Shown in pieces: positions 31,401 through 44,329 of a stretch of DNA of 53,356 nucleotides (position 1 is the stretch's first letter; each line of letters opens with the position of its first letter). The notes below the pieces were generated by a model. That model searched no databases. It was not told the DNA's origin and saw nothing but the letters and a program-made list of their open reading frames with translations. The position numbers and the translations under genes were made by a program. Origin of the DNA: Symsagittifera roscoffensis (Eukaryota; Xenacoelomorpha; Acoela; Convolutidae); NCBI RefSeq assembly GCF_963678635.1, contig NC_087062.1, forward strand, positions 81,992,239 through 82,045,594, read 5' to 3'.

Positions 31401-34400
31401 AGGTTTTCATAAAACATTTTTGCATGATTGTTCTTTCGATTTGTTGTCCTTTACCAGTTCTTTTGCTCCTCCTTCGATTAAAAAATAGACAATCATAGAA
31501 TTTCTATGTGCCGCTTTTTCTCTTGTTTGAACTGAATCCAATATTTTGTTTAATTTTTGTTCGATACTTTTCCTTCGTTCGTATATGGGCCGGATCTTAA
31601 TTCCTGTAAATTTTTGATTTGCCATCTTCTATTGAATGGTCTTCCAAAAAAACTTTTTGACCTACTTCTTATGGTTTTCCAACTTATAGTTAATCCAATA
31701 GTTGTGAATTATTTCATTTGTCTTATGCTTTTTCTTGTAAGCTGTAACATCGATTATATAAAATGTAGTGATTATTTAGCTTTGTTTGATCATGTTTATA
31801 AAAAATGTCTGCGTAAAAGAAGATTGGTACAAATTTCAGTGTTTGACTTTAATTTCGAATTTCGTAGTAAAAATAGTTTTGATGTAAACTGTTCTGTTTT
31901 AGGGTTTTTGTCCGAAACAATTTGGTAAGGTGTTAACCCAGTATTTGCATTGATAGTGGTATTATGAGCGAAAGCAAATTTTGCAGCTGGATCACTCCAA
32001 CTTTCTCATGCTTTTTCAAAAAAATTTCGAGATTGTGTCCCGAGAATTAAAATCTACTACAACTATACATTGTTTTCTTTCTGCTTGATTCATTGGTCCT
32101 TCATGATCTATTGGTACACTATGACGAGGAAAAGGTACTACATCTGTCTATTGTTCTAAAGATGCTTAGTTTACATCGTGACGTTGTAAGGCTGGCAGGA
32201 CACGTCAAAGCTCTGTAGCCTCTTTTGACTATGTCTGCTCATCTTTTGTAATATACTACCGAATTAATTGGTCTTTTACGTTTCCCTTCGGGGGTTCCTT
32301 GTACTAGTATTGAAATTGTAAATATTGATGATGAGTCTTTATGTACATGGAAACGATATCTTGTATCTGGTTTTTGCTTAAACTGTGTTTGCGCTTTTTC
32401 TTTCTTTTATCTCCTCGAACAGTTTTTCGTAATCTGATGTCCATAAAAAAAATTCTTTTCGTATCAAATCATAAAAAGACATTGAAAAAAACAAGCAACT
32501 TCGTTTAATGCATGCTTTAAAACCCTAACAACCTAAGACTCTCATTACATGTCTTTGGTTTTCAGGTGATTTTATTGCTTTGAGATTAACTACTTTTTTC
32601 TTAACTGGTTGTTATCAAACTTTTTAAATATATGCGCTATAGACCATTCTTACGGAAAACTTCAATTGTTTTCGTTGAGCTTTTAGTCCTGATTTCGTTA
32701 ATAAGTTATGGTATGTAAAAACCTTATCGAAGTTTTTATCTGGAGTTTTCGCTTGCGTTATGATACCGTCTATACAGCTAACTGTTTGATTTTTTAAGAG
32801 CAAAAAGCGTTTTATTCTACTGAATACGTATGGTAGACCACATAATCCGTTGTTAATTGTTGTATTTCCCCATTTGAAGTTAATTGATTTTTTGCGGAAC
32901 ATAAATCACTCTTTGTGAAGAAAATTCCTTTACGCTTAAATATGAGTGTTCTTATTGACCTAATGGCCATAAATATGGGCTTAAATCGTTTATTGCGTTT
33001 AGATACCTCGCATCAATAATGAGCTGTTTCGCTTTGCTAGTCTTTTGATTGGGTTTCTAATTTCTGATCCCATTTCAGTACTTCTCTCAATTTCTCTAAT
33101 GAATTCTTATTTACATAGTTGGTCTAGTCAGTCATTTATTTTTTTCTGGTGGTACTGTGGATGGTCTTTGCTTTGTCTTCCTGTAAACAGAGTTTGGTAA
33201 TAGCTTTATATTTGCTACATTAGGCCTGCCTCATTTTTTGTTTTTCAATATACATCTTTGTTTTATTTTAAAATTTTTTTATGACTTGAAACTGATCTTG
33301 GTTTTTTTCAGAGTGATTGAAATCACGTTTTATTGAAGTTCTTGTTTCTTCTGGTCTTATTTTATTTGAATTTCATGAAATTTTCAATCTTTAAAAAACA
33401 TTGAATCCAACACTGATTAGGGTTTAAAGTCTTCTGAACTTTTGTTTGTTTCCTTTCATGAAAAACATGACCAAGATGTTCATCTTTGTTGAACAAAACT
33501 TCCATAGAATGAATATTATCATCCACGCTGTATTGTTTTCGAATCAGTTTCTATAACTTCAAAAATTTGGTCTTTTGAACCTTTGGATATAATAACTTTC
33601 GATACCTAAGGATTGTTTAACGCTACGAGTATTGTTTTTTCGTCATGAATTCAGTGTGTTTTCAGTGTATATTCTTTTTTTGAAAACAATGTCTGCCAAC
33701 GAGATATAACTAACTCGCAGTGATTTTGACGTCAAGGTTGTTTTTACGGCCCAAAAATACATTTTGATGATTTGAAAATTCTTAAAAATCAATAGCTTTT
33801 GCCTTTTATTCAGATGAAAACGACTGATACTCCGAAACACAGTTTTAGTTCTAATTTTGGTGTTGAAAAACTGATAAATTTAGTTGAATAAGAGAACCAA
33901 TCAATGCCTAATGTAATAAGTTTTTATCTTTCCCTGGCCGCAACCCATTCCCTAATTTTTACAGAATAGTCTTTTTTACTATCAAAACTAGCATTAAAAT
34001 CACTATATCCCATTTATTTGAGTTTTCTCCACTAACATTGATTGTTTTTAATTTGATAATGCTTTGGTAAAACTTTTAATTTGTGTTTTGCATATACTAA
34101 ATAATTGTCATTGTTCACTGTGATTACGTTGCTCCAGTATCTACTACAAATTGGTTTTCATCAATCTACAATTGTGATTTTTTATCTTGTTCTAGTTTTA
34201 CAAAAAAAACTTTGTCTTCATCTTCGCTGTTGCAACCATAATATTTAGTGACACTAAGAAACACATTAGGATTTTTTCTCCGTTTTTATCTCTGGAAGAT
34301 GTTTTTGAATCAGTACGGGACCTTGTTTGGTTGTTGTAAACTGGGAACTTTTTGTCGTGGGGTCTGTGTTGGTATTATTTTCTATAGTTGTCTGGTCTTC

Positions 34401-34850
34401 TATTTCCATTGGGGATAGAATTGCTTCCGTTCCTATTTTGATTGTAGTTTTTTCTTGATTTGTTTTATAAAAAATTTGATAATTTTGGTTTTTTTTGTTA
34501 ATAAATCATTTTTCAAAAATTTTGAGATCAAAGACCATCGAAGTTATTTGATCTAAATTGAAAATATCAAGTGTCGCTTAGATATCTGGTCGAGATTCTA
34601 AAAAAATCACTATCCAATTCTCTACTACAACAAGAAAACACTTGGAAAAATTATTTATTTTTGTCATTATTTTTGTTTGGATATTCGGACAGAATACAAA
34701 ATGGCGAATTGATTCTTTTGAATAATCCAGAAAAATCATTAACATTATTTGAGTTTATTTCTTATTTTTTGTTTTGAACTGAATACTGTCGTATTTACCT
34801 GATAAAAATAGTCATAATAATTTAGAGCACTTTCTAAATAACTTTTTTAT
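31400..34850 (-). pseudogene. Degraded Ty3/gypsy gag-pol copy G1
   Basis: Minus-strand remnants in correct order. A gag-like block near 34680-34830 matches the one in copy G2. Protease active site VVDTGAT at about 34128-34150. RT motif IIDARYLN at about 33001-33025. RT catalytic box reads CIDG at about 32761-32785, one Asp lost. RNase H-like block at 32280-32480. Integrase start PIDHEGP near 32100 and, after an internal deletion, the core end NANTGLTPYQIV near 31920-31960. GPY motif (LRSGPY) near 31580-31606, then HRNS near 31500. Dense stops and frameshifts. DARYLN and the HRN block after GPY are shared with the big element at 3829-7494, so this is an old member of the same lineage. Confidence 0.75.
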
Positions 34851-34889
34851 TAGAAAAGCATAAACATCTATATCTGTTGTTGACAATGT

Positions 34890-36360
34890 ATGCTCATCTT
34901 CATAATATGTTCTTGAATTGAATGATATAATACGTTTCCTTTCGCAGAGTTCTTGTACTAGTATTGAAACTAATCCTATTGATGAGGAGTCTTTTTGTAC
35001 TCAAAAAAGATGTCCTGTGTTTGGTGTTGCTAAAACTGTGTCTTGGCGTATTCTTTCTTAAATGACTTCGGCCGGTTTTTTTGTGATCTGTTGTCCATTT
35101 AAAAGTTGTATTGTTTCGCATTAACTTACAAAAAGGCTTTGAAAAACATTTAAAGTCTTTACATGCATGCTATAAAACCCTAACAACCTAAGACTTTCAT
35201 TACATCTCTTTTGTTTCTGGGGATGTTATTGCTTTGAGATTATTCACTTTTTTTTCTGGTTGTCTTCCAACTTTTTTATTACATGTTATATAGACTGTAC
35301 GCTGCTTATGGAACATTTTGATTTTTTTTGTTGACTTTTTAGTCCTGATTTTCTTAAAAAGTCATGGTATGTAAAATTAATGTCGAGCATTTTATCTATA
35401 GTTTTCGCTTGCATCATGGTATCGTCTAAAAACGTTACTGCTTGATTTTTTTCATCAAATGCAAAAAAGTTTTATTCTACTAAAAACGTTTCGTAGACTA
35501 ATAAATCCGTAAAAACATTGCCAAATCTTGTTTTGTTTGGAGCCAATTACAAAACTTTTTGATTGTTAAAATTTCTCAGTTAAGATTATTTGATTATATA
35601 CGGAGCATAAATCACTCTGAGTGAAGAATTTTGCTTTACGCTTATTTAAAAGCGTTCCTATTGGGTCTAATGGCCATGAATTTTGGCTTAAATTGGTTAT
35701 TGAGTTTAGATATCTCGCATCGATAATGAGCTCTTTCCCTTTGCTAGTCTTTTGATGGGATTTCTAATTTCTGATCCCATTTCAGTACTTCTCCAATGAA
35801 TTCTGATTTACATAGTTGGTCTAGACAGTCATTTGATTTTTTTATGGTGGTGTTATGACACTCTAGATGGTCTTTGCTTGGTCGAGTACCTAAGGAATAT
35901 GCTATCTATTTCTCAACTACAACAAGAAAATCTCTTGCATCTCCGTCTTGGTCCAATCCTGTAATCTTTTCGAGAGCTAAGACTAGATATGCAAATTTGC
36001 CTTTTTTTCAAAATTCGGTTTTTGGTATATAAAGATTTTGATTTTTTGTGTACTGATGATTTGTAAGGTTTTTTTTTAATTTTATTTAATTTTTTTGCGT
36101 CCTATGAATTTTATGATGAAATTTTGTTGGATTTATCAAAAATTCCAGGTTAGGTTTTGTAGAAGAGAAATTATTTCTGGGGTTTCGCTGAGTAAAAGAA
36201 TGTTTAATTCGTGATTAAAACTGTTTGGATGTTCAGACGGATTGCAAAATGTTAACTTGAACCTTTTGGATGTTCGTAACATACCATTTATTTTTTTAAT
36301 TTCATTTAGTTTTGAATTAAATGGTCTAGTATTCACCTGATATAAAATGAACATAGTATT
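34890..36360 (-). pseudogene. Degraded Ty3/gypsy copy G2 (gag, RT, RNase H parts)
   Basis: Second minus-strand copy in tandem with G1. Gag-like block at 36136-36354 (starts MFILYQVNTRPFNSK). RT: KELIIDARYLN at about 35704-35739, then SDLCSVYNQI near 35590-35620. Region 35280-35470 is clearly homologous to 32620-32810 (RT palm). RNase H-like part at 34900-35120 is homologous to 32290-32450. Protease and integrase are missing. All frames are broken. Confidence 0.7.
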
Positions 36361-37569
36361 TTGAAGAACTTCGTATATGTAACTATTTTAATAGATAAGC
36401 AAGAACACTCATAAAAATGCCTTTTTCTTAAGGATAAAAAATCATAAAGTTCAATCAATTTGTAATTAGGATATTTTGGGTAGTTCAGTTCTTCGTGTGG
36501 AACAATGTGGATTAAGAAAAAGAAAATTTTGATTTGGATACCAGAGTGATAATTAAAAGCTATCAGAAATGAAGAAATCAATCGTTCTTGTGGTATTCAA
36601 TTGATTTTGTATGGTATTTTTTGCTGAAGATTTGTGTCTGTTTTTGGACTGTATCGTCGAAAACGAATGTATAACTCGTGTTTACCGTCAAAAGGGTGTT
36701 TTGATATTTACTAAAAAGATCCTTTTCAGTGTTAGTGATATGATCTATATAATGTTGGAGGCTTTGATTCCTAAATTGATTTTTAAATCTATTGTGCTGA
36801 CGCCAATTTTGAAATTTGTTGACATTATTTTTGACGGCAACTAATTTGTTTTTCTGAGCAAAATTAGTTTCCTAATTATTTGGGATAGGTTTTTGAAAAT
36901 GTCTCAAATTTAGTCGGTTAATACAAAAACTTATCATTTTATCAATGAATTGCCAAAAGAAAGTTTATTCTTGGATTTTTTCACGAGGAGAAAAAGGTTT
37001 TATTCTTTTCGAGGTTATGACTGGCATAAAACCCTATTTTTTGTCAAAGAATTGAATTTGTTTTGCTTTGAAACTGTAATCTAAAACCTGAAACAATATC
37101 TGCTGACACATATTAGAAGTCGGCCTAAATCTTTAGTATAATCAGTTTTTCCTTTATCTATTATAGCGTATTATAGCGTAATGTAGACCTATGAACCATT
37201 TTATTAATTTCAAAGCCACTAAAAACCAAAATTTTGTTTTGGGAAATTCATGTTTTTAGGGCTGAAACTATGATTTCGAAAACTGAGAGTGTAGTATGAT
37301 CACTTGGTTTTAAAATTTTGAAATTAAAAATTTAGGTTTTTGACTTCTAATATATGTCTTTTCCAGCACCAAACTTGCAAAAAATTCCATTTTTGAGCAC
37401 AAAAAGCCAATTAAGTGGGATGTAAATTTTAGCTTGTGGGCTCGAACTAACTTCTACTTGAAGTATGTTGAGTTTAAAAATTAGTTAGTGAACTAAGAAC
37501 TTCTATTATCTTTTGGTTTCTACATTTTGTTTCGTAACGCAAACTTTGCGTCCAAAACCAAAAACAACC
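36361..37569. other. AT-rich stretch, no gene seen
   Basis: Short frames only, including one of 77 codons at 36611-36844 (+) with no recognisable motif. A small tandem duplication of ATTATAGCGT lies near 37164. Confidence 0.45.
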
Positions 37570-39050
37570 AAAAACCTTTTGGCTTTGTGTTTTGAAACCT
37601 GAAAATAACAAAAACTTAGCATTTAAGGCCAGGTTTTGATTTTTAGTATTCAATTTTTGATTTTACTTGTCATACCCAAACTCGTGTACAAAGCTTCATT
37701 AATTGACGATATTTTCTGATTTTTTTGCAATGTTTCAGCGAGACTCTAAAATTATGTGGGTGAAAATCGTTTTTCTAAAGCTTAAGCTATCAAATGAAAC
37801 CTTAAAGGATGTGTAATTTTTTCAGCTTTAATTTCATCGTGAAACCTAATAAACTTATGCTGGAATTAAAACTTGGTGTTCGTACATTGTGGTTGACGTT
37901 GAATCTTGGTTTTGGTTTGTAAATTTTGGTTTCATCCGTTGAATAGCAATAATTTGTCATAAAAAACTAATCAACTAGATAAATAAAATAACCCAACTCT
38001 GTTCCTTCCTTTTGGGTTTTTTTTATAATTTTCCCAAATTTCCTTGACTGGTACAATTACTGATGAAGGGTTTAGATTTGAATTAAGTTAACGTGGGTTG
38101 AGATAAACTGAAGTTAAGGGAAAACTGTGGATAAGCCTCGACAAATAAAGAAAACTGAGAATAGATGGCAATAAAAGCGAATGCTTTGATTTAAATGCGT
38201 GATGAAAAAATTAGTTGATCATACAACTTGAGTTATAGTTAGATTGCATATAAGGCCACTTAATTCCCGTAAAAAACAGAAAAAAGATACTTTTATTGAC
38301 GGTTTTGGATGAAAAAAGACGAAATTTAATGATATTATTTTTATTATATATCGTTGACATATATTTATTGGGGTGAGTGGATTACTGGCGAAAAAGGTAT
38401 GTTCTACAAGCGGGATTGGGCAGATAAAGGCCTCCGTATGAGGTATCTTCCAGATGCAGGAATTACGTGGGTGTTTGTTAGCGTAGCGTTACTTTTCGCC
38501 TGAAACCTGCTAGAAATGTTTGTCTTGTAAAAGACTTTTATAATGTGTTTCTATAGAAAGAACTTTTTGTCTGTAGCTTTTTGATGTTAAAAAATAGCCT
38601 GGAAAAAACCTACAGATCCTAATTTTAATATTCTATAGATTTAAAAGTTATTTGGAAAAACTTGGAAAAAAATACCTGGGGAGTAGTTTTATGCCGCGGT
38701 TGCACCAGTTTTGCTTGGCGCAGGTAGCTGGTTGATTGCTTAGTAATCTAGCATAGGTTATAAGCCTCACTTAGATTGTCACGTTTTGACAAAATTATAC
38801 CAGAAACAAGCTTTACAAAATTGCATAATTAGGTGAGGTTGATTAACAGGAGGCACAGGGTTTTTTTTAAATATACTCATCGAACAGTTTAAAGAAAGAA
38901 ATCTATTTAGGGCGTAGTGTCAATTTACTTTCCATTGGAGTGTTCGGATGTCTTCTTGGCTTCTTGGTTTTGGTGAGTTGCTGGGTCATCGGGCTTTTTT
39001 TTTATTTTGTTGTTTTTTTCGAATTAATTTTAAATCGAATTCGAGGACGA
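37570..39050 (+). repeat. Kilobase repeat family X, copy A
   Basis: Starts near GAAACCTGAAAATAACAAAAACTTA and ends with the block TTGATTAACAGGAGGC ... TGTTCGGATGTCTTC. Homologous along its length to 39790-41033 and 41060-42545 but more divergent. Non-coding as far as I can see. Confidence 0.85.
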
Positions 39051-39053
39051 AAA

Positions 39054-39405
39054 CTAGGTGTTTATCACGACCAAAAATTCTTAAAACAAATTGTCGAAAA
39101 ACAACAAAGGTGGCAAAATCATTTTTATTCTAGTTTAACTATAGAACAATTTATTTGAACGGTAACTATTAAAATGAACAAAAATATCTAAAAAGTTAGC
39201 GTTGAAATTTTTTAGTTCCCGTTTAATAATTTTATTTAAAACTTCTCTAATTTAAGGAAACATTAAAAGCAACCTGATTAAGAGGACACGAGTTCTAGCA
39301 GCAATCGGTTGCTTCGATGCATGCAATTATTGTATGTATTGCGAAATTTCTTGCTATAAAAATTCAGTTGAAGTTTTTTGCTGCATTACTCAAATGGTTA
39401 CTTTT
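39054..39405 (+). repeat. Repeat family Y, copy 1
   Basis: Block from the AACAACAAAGGTGGC region to TTTTTTGCTGCATTACTCAAATGG, again at 39433-39655 (partial) and 43482-43812. It follows X copy A directly. Confidence 0.8.
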
Positions 39406-39432
39406 TTAAAGTTTTAACCATTTGAAAACCAG

Positions 39433-39655
39433 GTGTTTACCAGGTGTTTACAACGACCGAAAACTTCCTAAAATACCTTGTCGGAAAACAACAAAGGTGG
39501 CGAAATCATTTTTTATTCTAGTTAAACTATAGAACAAATTGTTTGAAAGGTCACTATTAATTTGAACATGAATATCTAAAAATTGAGCGTTGAAATTGTT
39601 TAGTTCCCGTTTAAAATTTGTTTTTAATACTTCTGTAATTTTAGAAAATACAAAA
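39433..39655 (+). repeat. Repeat family Y, copy 2 (partial)
   Basis: Repeats the first two thirds of Y copy 1 (CGACCGAAAACTTCC ... TTCTGTAATTTTAG). It is followed by a short LINE endonuclease fragment near 39665-39750 that matches 45785-45850. Confidence 0.8.
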
Positions 39656-39762
39656 ATTGACAGTTTTTATGACATATATACCTACTCCGCCTCTTCTTTT
39701 TTCTTAAACATTTAACAATAGCTTGATACCCATATAACCGAAATATGACAAATTTAGAGAAT

Positions 39763-41033
39763 CGAAGCTGAGTTGTGAGACCGCAAATTTTTTTTGTGTT
39801 TAGAAACCCGAAAATAACAAAAACTTACCATTTAAGGCCAGGTTTTTGACTTTTAGTATTCAATTTTTGGTTTTACTTGTCATACTCAAACTCGTGTACA
39901 AAGCTTTTTTATTTGATGATATCATCTTATTTCATTGAAACGTTTCACCATATGAGTGAAACTCTAAATTTATGTGGGTGAACTCATTTTTCTAAAGCTT
40001 AAGCTATCAAATGAAACCTTAAAAGATGTGTCAATTTTTCAGCTTTAATTTTATCGTGAAATCTAAAAAATTGATGCTGCAACTAAAACTTGGTGTTCGT
40101 GCAATGTGGTTGACGTTGAAGCTTGGTTTTAGTGTGTAATTTTAGGTTTCATTCGTTGAATAGCAATATTTTGTCATAAAAAACTAATCAACTAGATAAA
40201 TAAAAAACCCATTTCTGTTTCTTTCCCTTTGGGTTTTTGTTAAATTCTTCCCTAATTTCTTTGAATGGTACAATTACTGATGAGTGATTTAGATTTTATC
40301 TCAGTTAAGGTGGGTTGAGATAAAAATAAGTTTAAGGAAAACTGTGGATAAGCCTCGTTATGGAAAAATTAAAACAGATGGCGATAAAAACGATTGGTTT
40401 GATTTGTATGCGTGATGAAAAAATTAGTTGATCATACATTTTAAGGTCTTGTTAGATTGCATGTAGGACCACTTAATCCTCCTAAAAACAGGCAGAAGAT
40501 ACTTAATTATTTTTTTTGAAAATGTTGAGGATTTTGATGAAAAAAGATATGGCGAAATATAATGATATTATTTTTATGATTTTTCATTATATATAGTTGA
40601 GAAATGTTTATTGGGATCAGTGGATTGGTGGGCAAAATTATATAGTCTACAAGCGAACTTGGCAGATAAAGGCCTTATGATGTTACTTCCAGTTAGAGGA
40701 ATCACGTGGGTGACTCTTAGTGTAGGGGTACTTTTCGCCTGAAACCTACTAGGAATGTCTATCTTGAAAAAGGCATTTATAATGTGTTTCTTTAGAAAAA
40801 ACCCTTTGTGTGTAGCTTTGTGATAATGAAAACTAACCTGGAAGTTGAAATTTCAATTTTAATTTATCAAATTTCCAAGCTATTTCGAAAGATTTGGGAA
40901 AATTTTTTTTAAGGGAGTAGTTCGCCCAGTTTTGCTTGGCACAGGTTGCTGGTTGATTGTTTAGTAATTTTGCATAGGTCATAAGTCTCAGTTACAACGT
41001 CGATTTTTTGACAAACTTATATGAGAAAAAAAA
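39763..41033 (+). repeat. Repeat family X, copy B (1271 bp, tandem with C)
   Basis: Begins CGAAGCTGAGTTGTGAGACC and ends ATATGAGAAAAAAAA. The next copy begins at once at 41034 with the same words. Very high similarity to copy C, with small indels. Confidence 0.93.
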
Positions 41034-42545
41034 CGAAGCTGAGTTGTGAGACCGCAAATTTTTTTTGTGTTTAGAAACCCGAAAATAACAAAAACTTACC
41101 ATTTAAGGCCAGGTTTTTGACTTTTAGTATTCAATTTTTGGTTTTACTTGTGATACTCAAACTCGTGTACAAAGCTTTTTTATTTGATGATATCATCTTA
41201 TTTCATTGAAACGTTTCACCATATGAGTGAAACTCAAATTTATGTGGGTGAAAATCATTTTTCTAAAGCTTAAGCTATCAAATGAAACCTTAAAAGATGT
41301 GTCAATTTTTCAGCTTTAATTTTATCGTGAAATCTAAAAAATTGATGCTGCAACTAAAACTTGGTGTTCGTTCATTATGGTTGACGTTGAAGCTTGGTTT
41401 TAGTGTGTAATTTTAGGTTTCATTCGTTGAATAGCAATATTTTGTCATAAAAAACTAATCAACTAGATAAATAAAAAACCCATTTCTGTGCCTTTCCCTT
41501 TGGGTTTTTTTTAAATTCTTCCCTAATTTCTTTGAATGGTACAATTACTGATGAGTGATTTAGATTTTATCTCAGTTAAGGTGGGTTGAGATAAAAATAA
41601 GTTTAAGCCTCGTTATGGAAAAATTAAAACAGATGGCGATAAAAACGATTGGTTTGATTTGTATGCGTGATGAAACAATTAGTTGATCATACATTTTAAG
41701 GTCTTGTTAGATTGCATGTAGGACCACTTAATCCTCCTAAAAACAGGAAGAAGTTACTTAATTATTTTTTTTGAAAATGTTGAGGATTTTGATGAAAAAA
41801 GATATAGCGAAATGTAATGATATTATTTTTATGATTTTCCATTATAAATAGTTGAGAAATGCTTATTGGGATCAGTGGATTGCTGGGCAAAATTATATAG
41901 TCTACAAGCGAACTTGGCAGATAAAGGCCTTATGATGTTACTTCCAGTTAGAGAAATCATGTGGGTGACTCTTAGTGTAGGGGTACTTTTCGCCTGAAAC
42001 CTACTAGGAATGTCTATCTTGAAAAAGGCATTTATAATGTGTTTCTTTAGAAAGAACCCTTTGTGTGTAGCTTTGCGATAATGAAAACTAACCTGGAAGT
42101 TTAAACTTCAATTTTAATTTATCAAATTTAAAAGCTATTTCGAAAGATTTGGGAAAATTTTTTTAAGGGAGTAGTTCGCCCAGTTTTGCTTGGCACAGGT
42201 TGCTGGTTGATTGTTTAGTAATTTTGCATAGGTCATAAGTCTCAGTTACAACGTCGATTTTTTGACAAACTTATATGAGAAAAAAACGTTAGAAAATAGA
42301 ATAATTAATTGAGTTTGATTAACAGGATGCAGAGGGTTTTTTTTCAAATAAACTCATCGAAAAGTTTAAAGAAAGAAACATATTTAGGGGGTAGTGTCAA
42401 TTTCCCTTCCATTGGTGTGTTCGGATATCTTCTTGGTTTTACTGGGTGTTGGTGGGTTGCTGGGTGATCGTCAGTTTCGGGCTTTTCTATGTTTTTTGTT
42501 GTTTTTCTCGAATTAATTTTAAATCGAATTTGAGGACAAAAACTG
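41034..42545 (+). repeat. Repeat family X, copy C with 3' tail
   Basis: Tandem partner of 39763-41033 to about 42287. It then continues into a tail (TTGATTAACAGGATGC ... CGAATTTGAGGAC) that B lacks and A has, so B looks like an internal duplication of C or the reverse. Confidence 0.92.
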
Positions 42546-43481
42546 AACTTTTTTTGTTGAATGTTTTTTTTCTAAAAAGTAAAAAAATTAAGAACAATTT
42601 TTTGTGAAGCTTAGTTGCAAGAGTTTTTACCACTTCCTGCTGACAGAGCAAACTGAAGCGCTTGAGGTTTCAGACGAGTCCTTTTATTGGTAAGCGTAAC
42701 CCAGCGGCTGATACAACTGTCAAATTACTCAGTTTCACCTGCTCCTTGATACTCCCTTCATCTTAAGAGACATTTCAGCTAGATTTCTTTTAATTTTTAT
42801 TTGAAATATCTTTTGTTTTTTAGTCCTTTAAAACTGCAGCTGTCTGTTCGATCTCACTAAAAATATTTTATTTTATCTGATGGGCAATAGGCCAAGTGCG
42901 TTTTATGCTTTATCTCTGCTTAATCACAGCAAATAGAAAACTTGGCTGGCCAGCAAGACTAACAAAAATAGTTTTGTCTTATGTTATAGACAAAAAGAGA
43001 CGTTTTATTAGTCAACGCTCTTTTTTGAATGCTGAGCATAAAAATTGGAAACGTTTGCCCAAGTCTTTATAAAAAAAAATATAATTTTCAAAACAAGAAT
43101 TCATAGAAATAACAAGAACAAATCAATCACTGTCTGACTTAGTGAATAGAAACCTTAAATTAAAGGACTACTTGATAATTCAGAAATGGGTTCCATTCAA
43201 GTTAAGTAGATGATCAAGACAATGGCCTTCTATCAGTGTAGTATTCGCGATATTACACAGTGAAGTCATTACGAGAACGGAGTTACAAATTTTAAGAAAA
43301 ACGTGACTTGAGAAACTACCAACTTGAGAAAAAGAGTAGGTTAAGTTTGTTTTGAGGCATCTCAGAACAAGAATTGAAAAACATTTTAAAATAGAGGAAA
43401 GAAAACTCGAAAAGAGGGTCCAACTTGCTCACAAATTGGAAAGGGTAAAAGTATAAACGTTTGATAGAAATTGAATTTAGA
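42546..43481. other. Stretch between X and Y repeats, no gene seen
   Basis: A patch of slightly higher GC at 42600-42780, otherwise AT-rich. No open frame of note on either strand. Confidence 0.45.
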
Positions 43482-43812
43482 AAACGACCGAAAACTTCTT
43501 AAAATACATTGTCAAAAAACAACAACGTTGGCTAAATCATTTTTTTCCTAGTTTTAGAACAGAACAGTTTATTTGGAAGGTCACTATTAAACTGAACATA
43601 AATATCTAAAAACTGAGCGATGAAATTGTTTAGTTCACATTTAAAAATTTTTTTCAACATTTCTGTGATTTAAGGAAACAACATAATCAATCTAATAGAG
43701 AGGACACGAGTTCTATGCAATTGATGCAATTATTGTGTGTATTGCGACATTTCTCGCTATAACATTTGAGATGAAGTTTTTTGCTGCATTTCTCAAATAG
43801 CTACTTTCTGTA
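43482..43812 (+). repeat. Repeat family Y, copy 3
   Basis: Homologous to 39054-39405 over its full length, with about one difference every several bases, hence older than the B/C duplication. Confidence 0.8.
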
Positions 43813-44329
43813 AAAATTGGGACGGCCAATTATTCCGCACTTTTTGCCCAAAACTTATAGCATTTCATAAGTTTGTAATTCCTTAGTATTAAAAGCTTTC
43901 TGTTGTTGTCTTGTCTTTGTTTGATAAATATAGTTTGATTAGCAGCATTGTAAGTAATTAAGTTTTCATAGCAGCATTTTAAGTAATTCAGCAGCCATTA
44001 TGGGTGCTTTTTCAGTTCGTGCGTGAACGAGGTCTCCATATTGCAAAATTGGCAGACAAACAGTTTTATACACCAAAAGAAGCTGTTTTTTTATTAAAGT
44101 TTTCCTCAGTCTAAAAAAGAGCCTCATTACTAGCCTTATTTTTTTCTTATGAGTTCAAATGGTTTTCGAATGTTGAATTATTTAAAACTTTTGAGTTTTG
44201 CTATTTTGTCACAATTTGATGTTGTATCTGTAAAACCTTTAACAGCCGATTTTCTCAAAAAATCGAAGTTTTACTTCTGCAAGTCAAGTGTTAGTTTGTT
44301 ACTTGCTAACCAAAAATAATTTAGCTTAG

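Noticed and set aside
38940-39158. 72-codon frame in X/Y junction
   Set aside because: Hydrophobic start and polar tail come from different repeat families joined there; not kept open in the other copies.
40640-40745. LADKG-like run in the X repeats, resembling DDE transposase (Harbinger) proteins
   Set aside because: Only a few residues match, the frame is short, and the rest of the unit gives no transposase motif.
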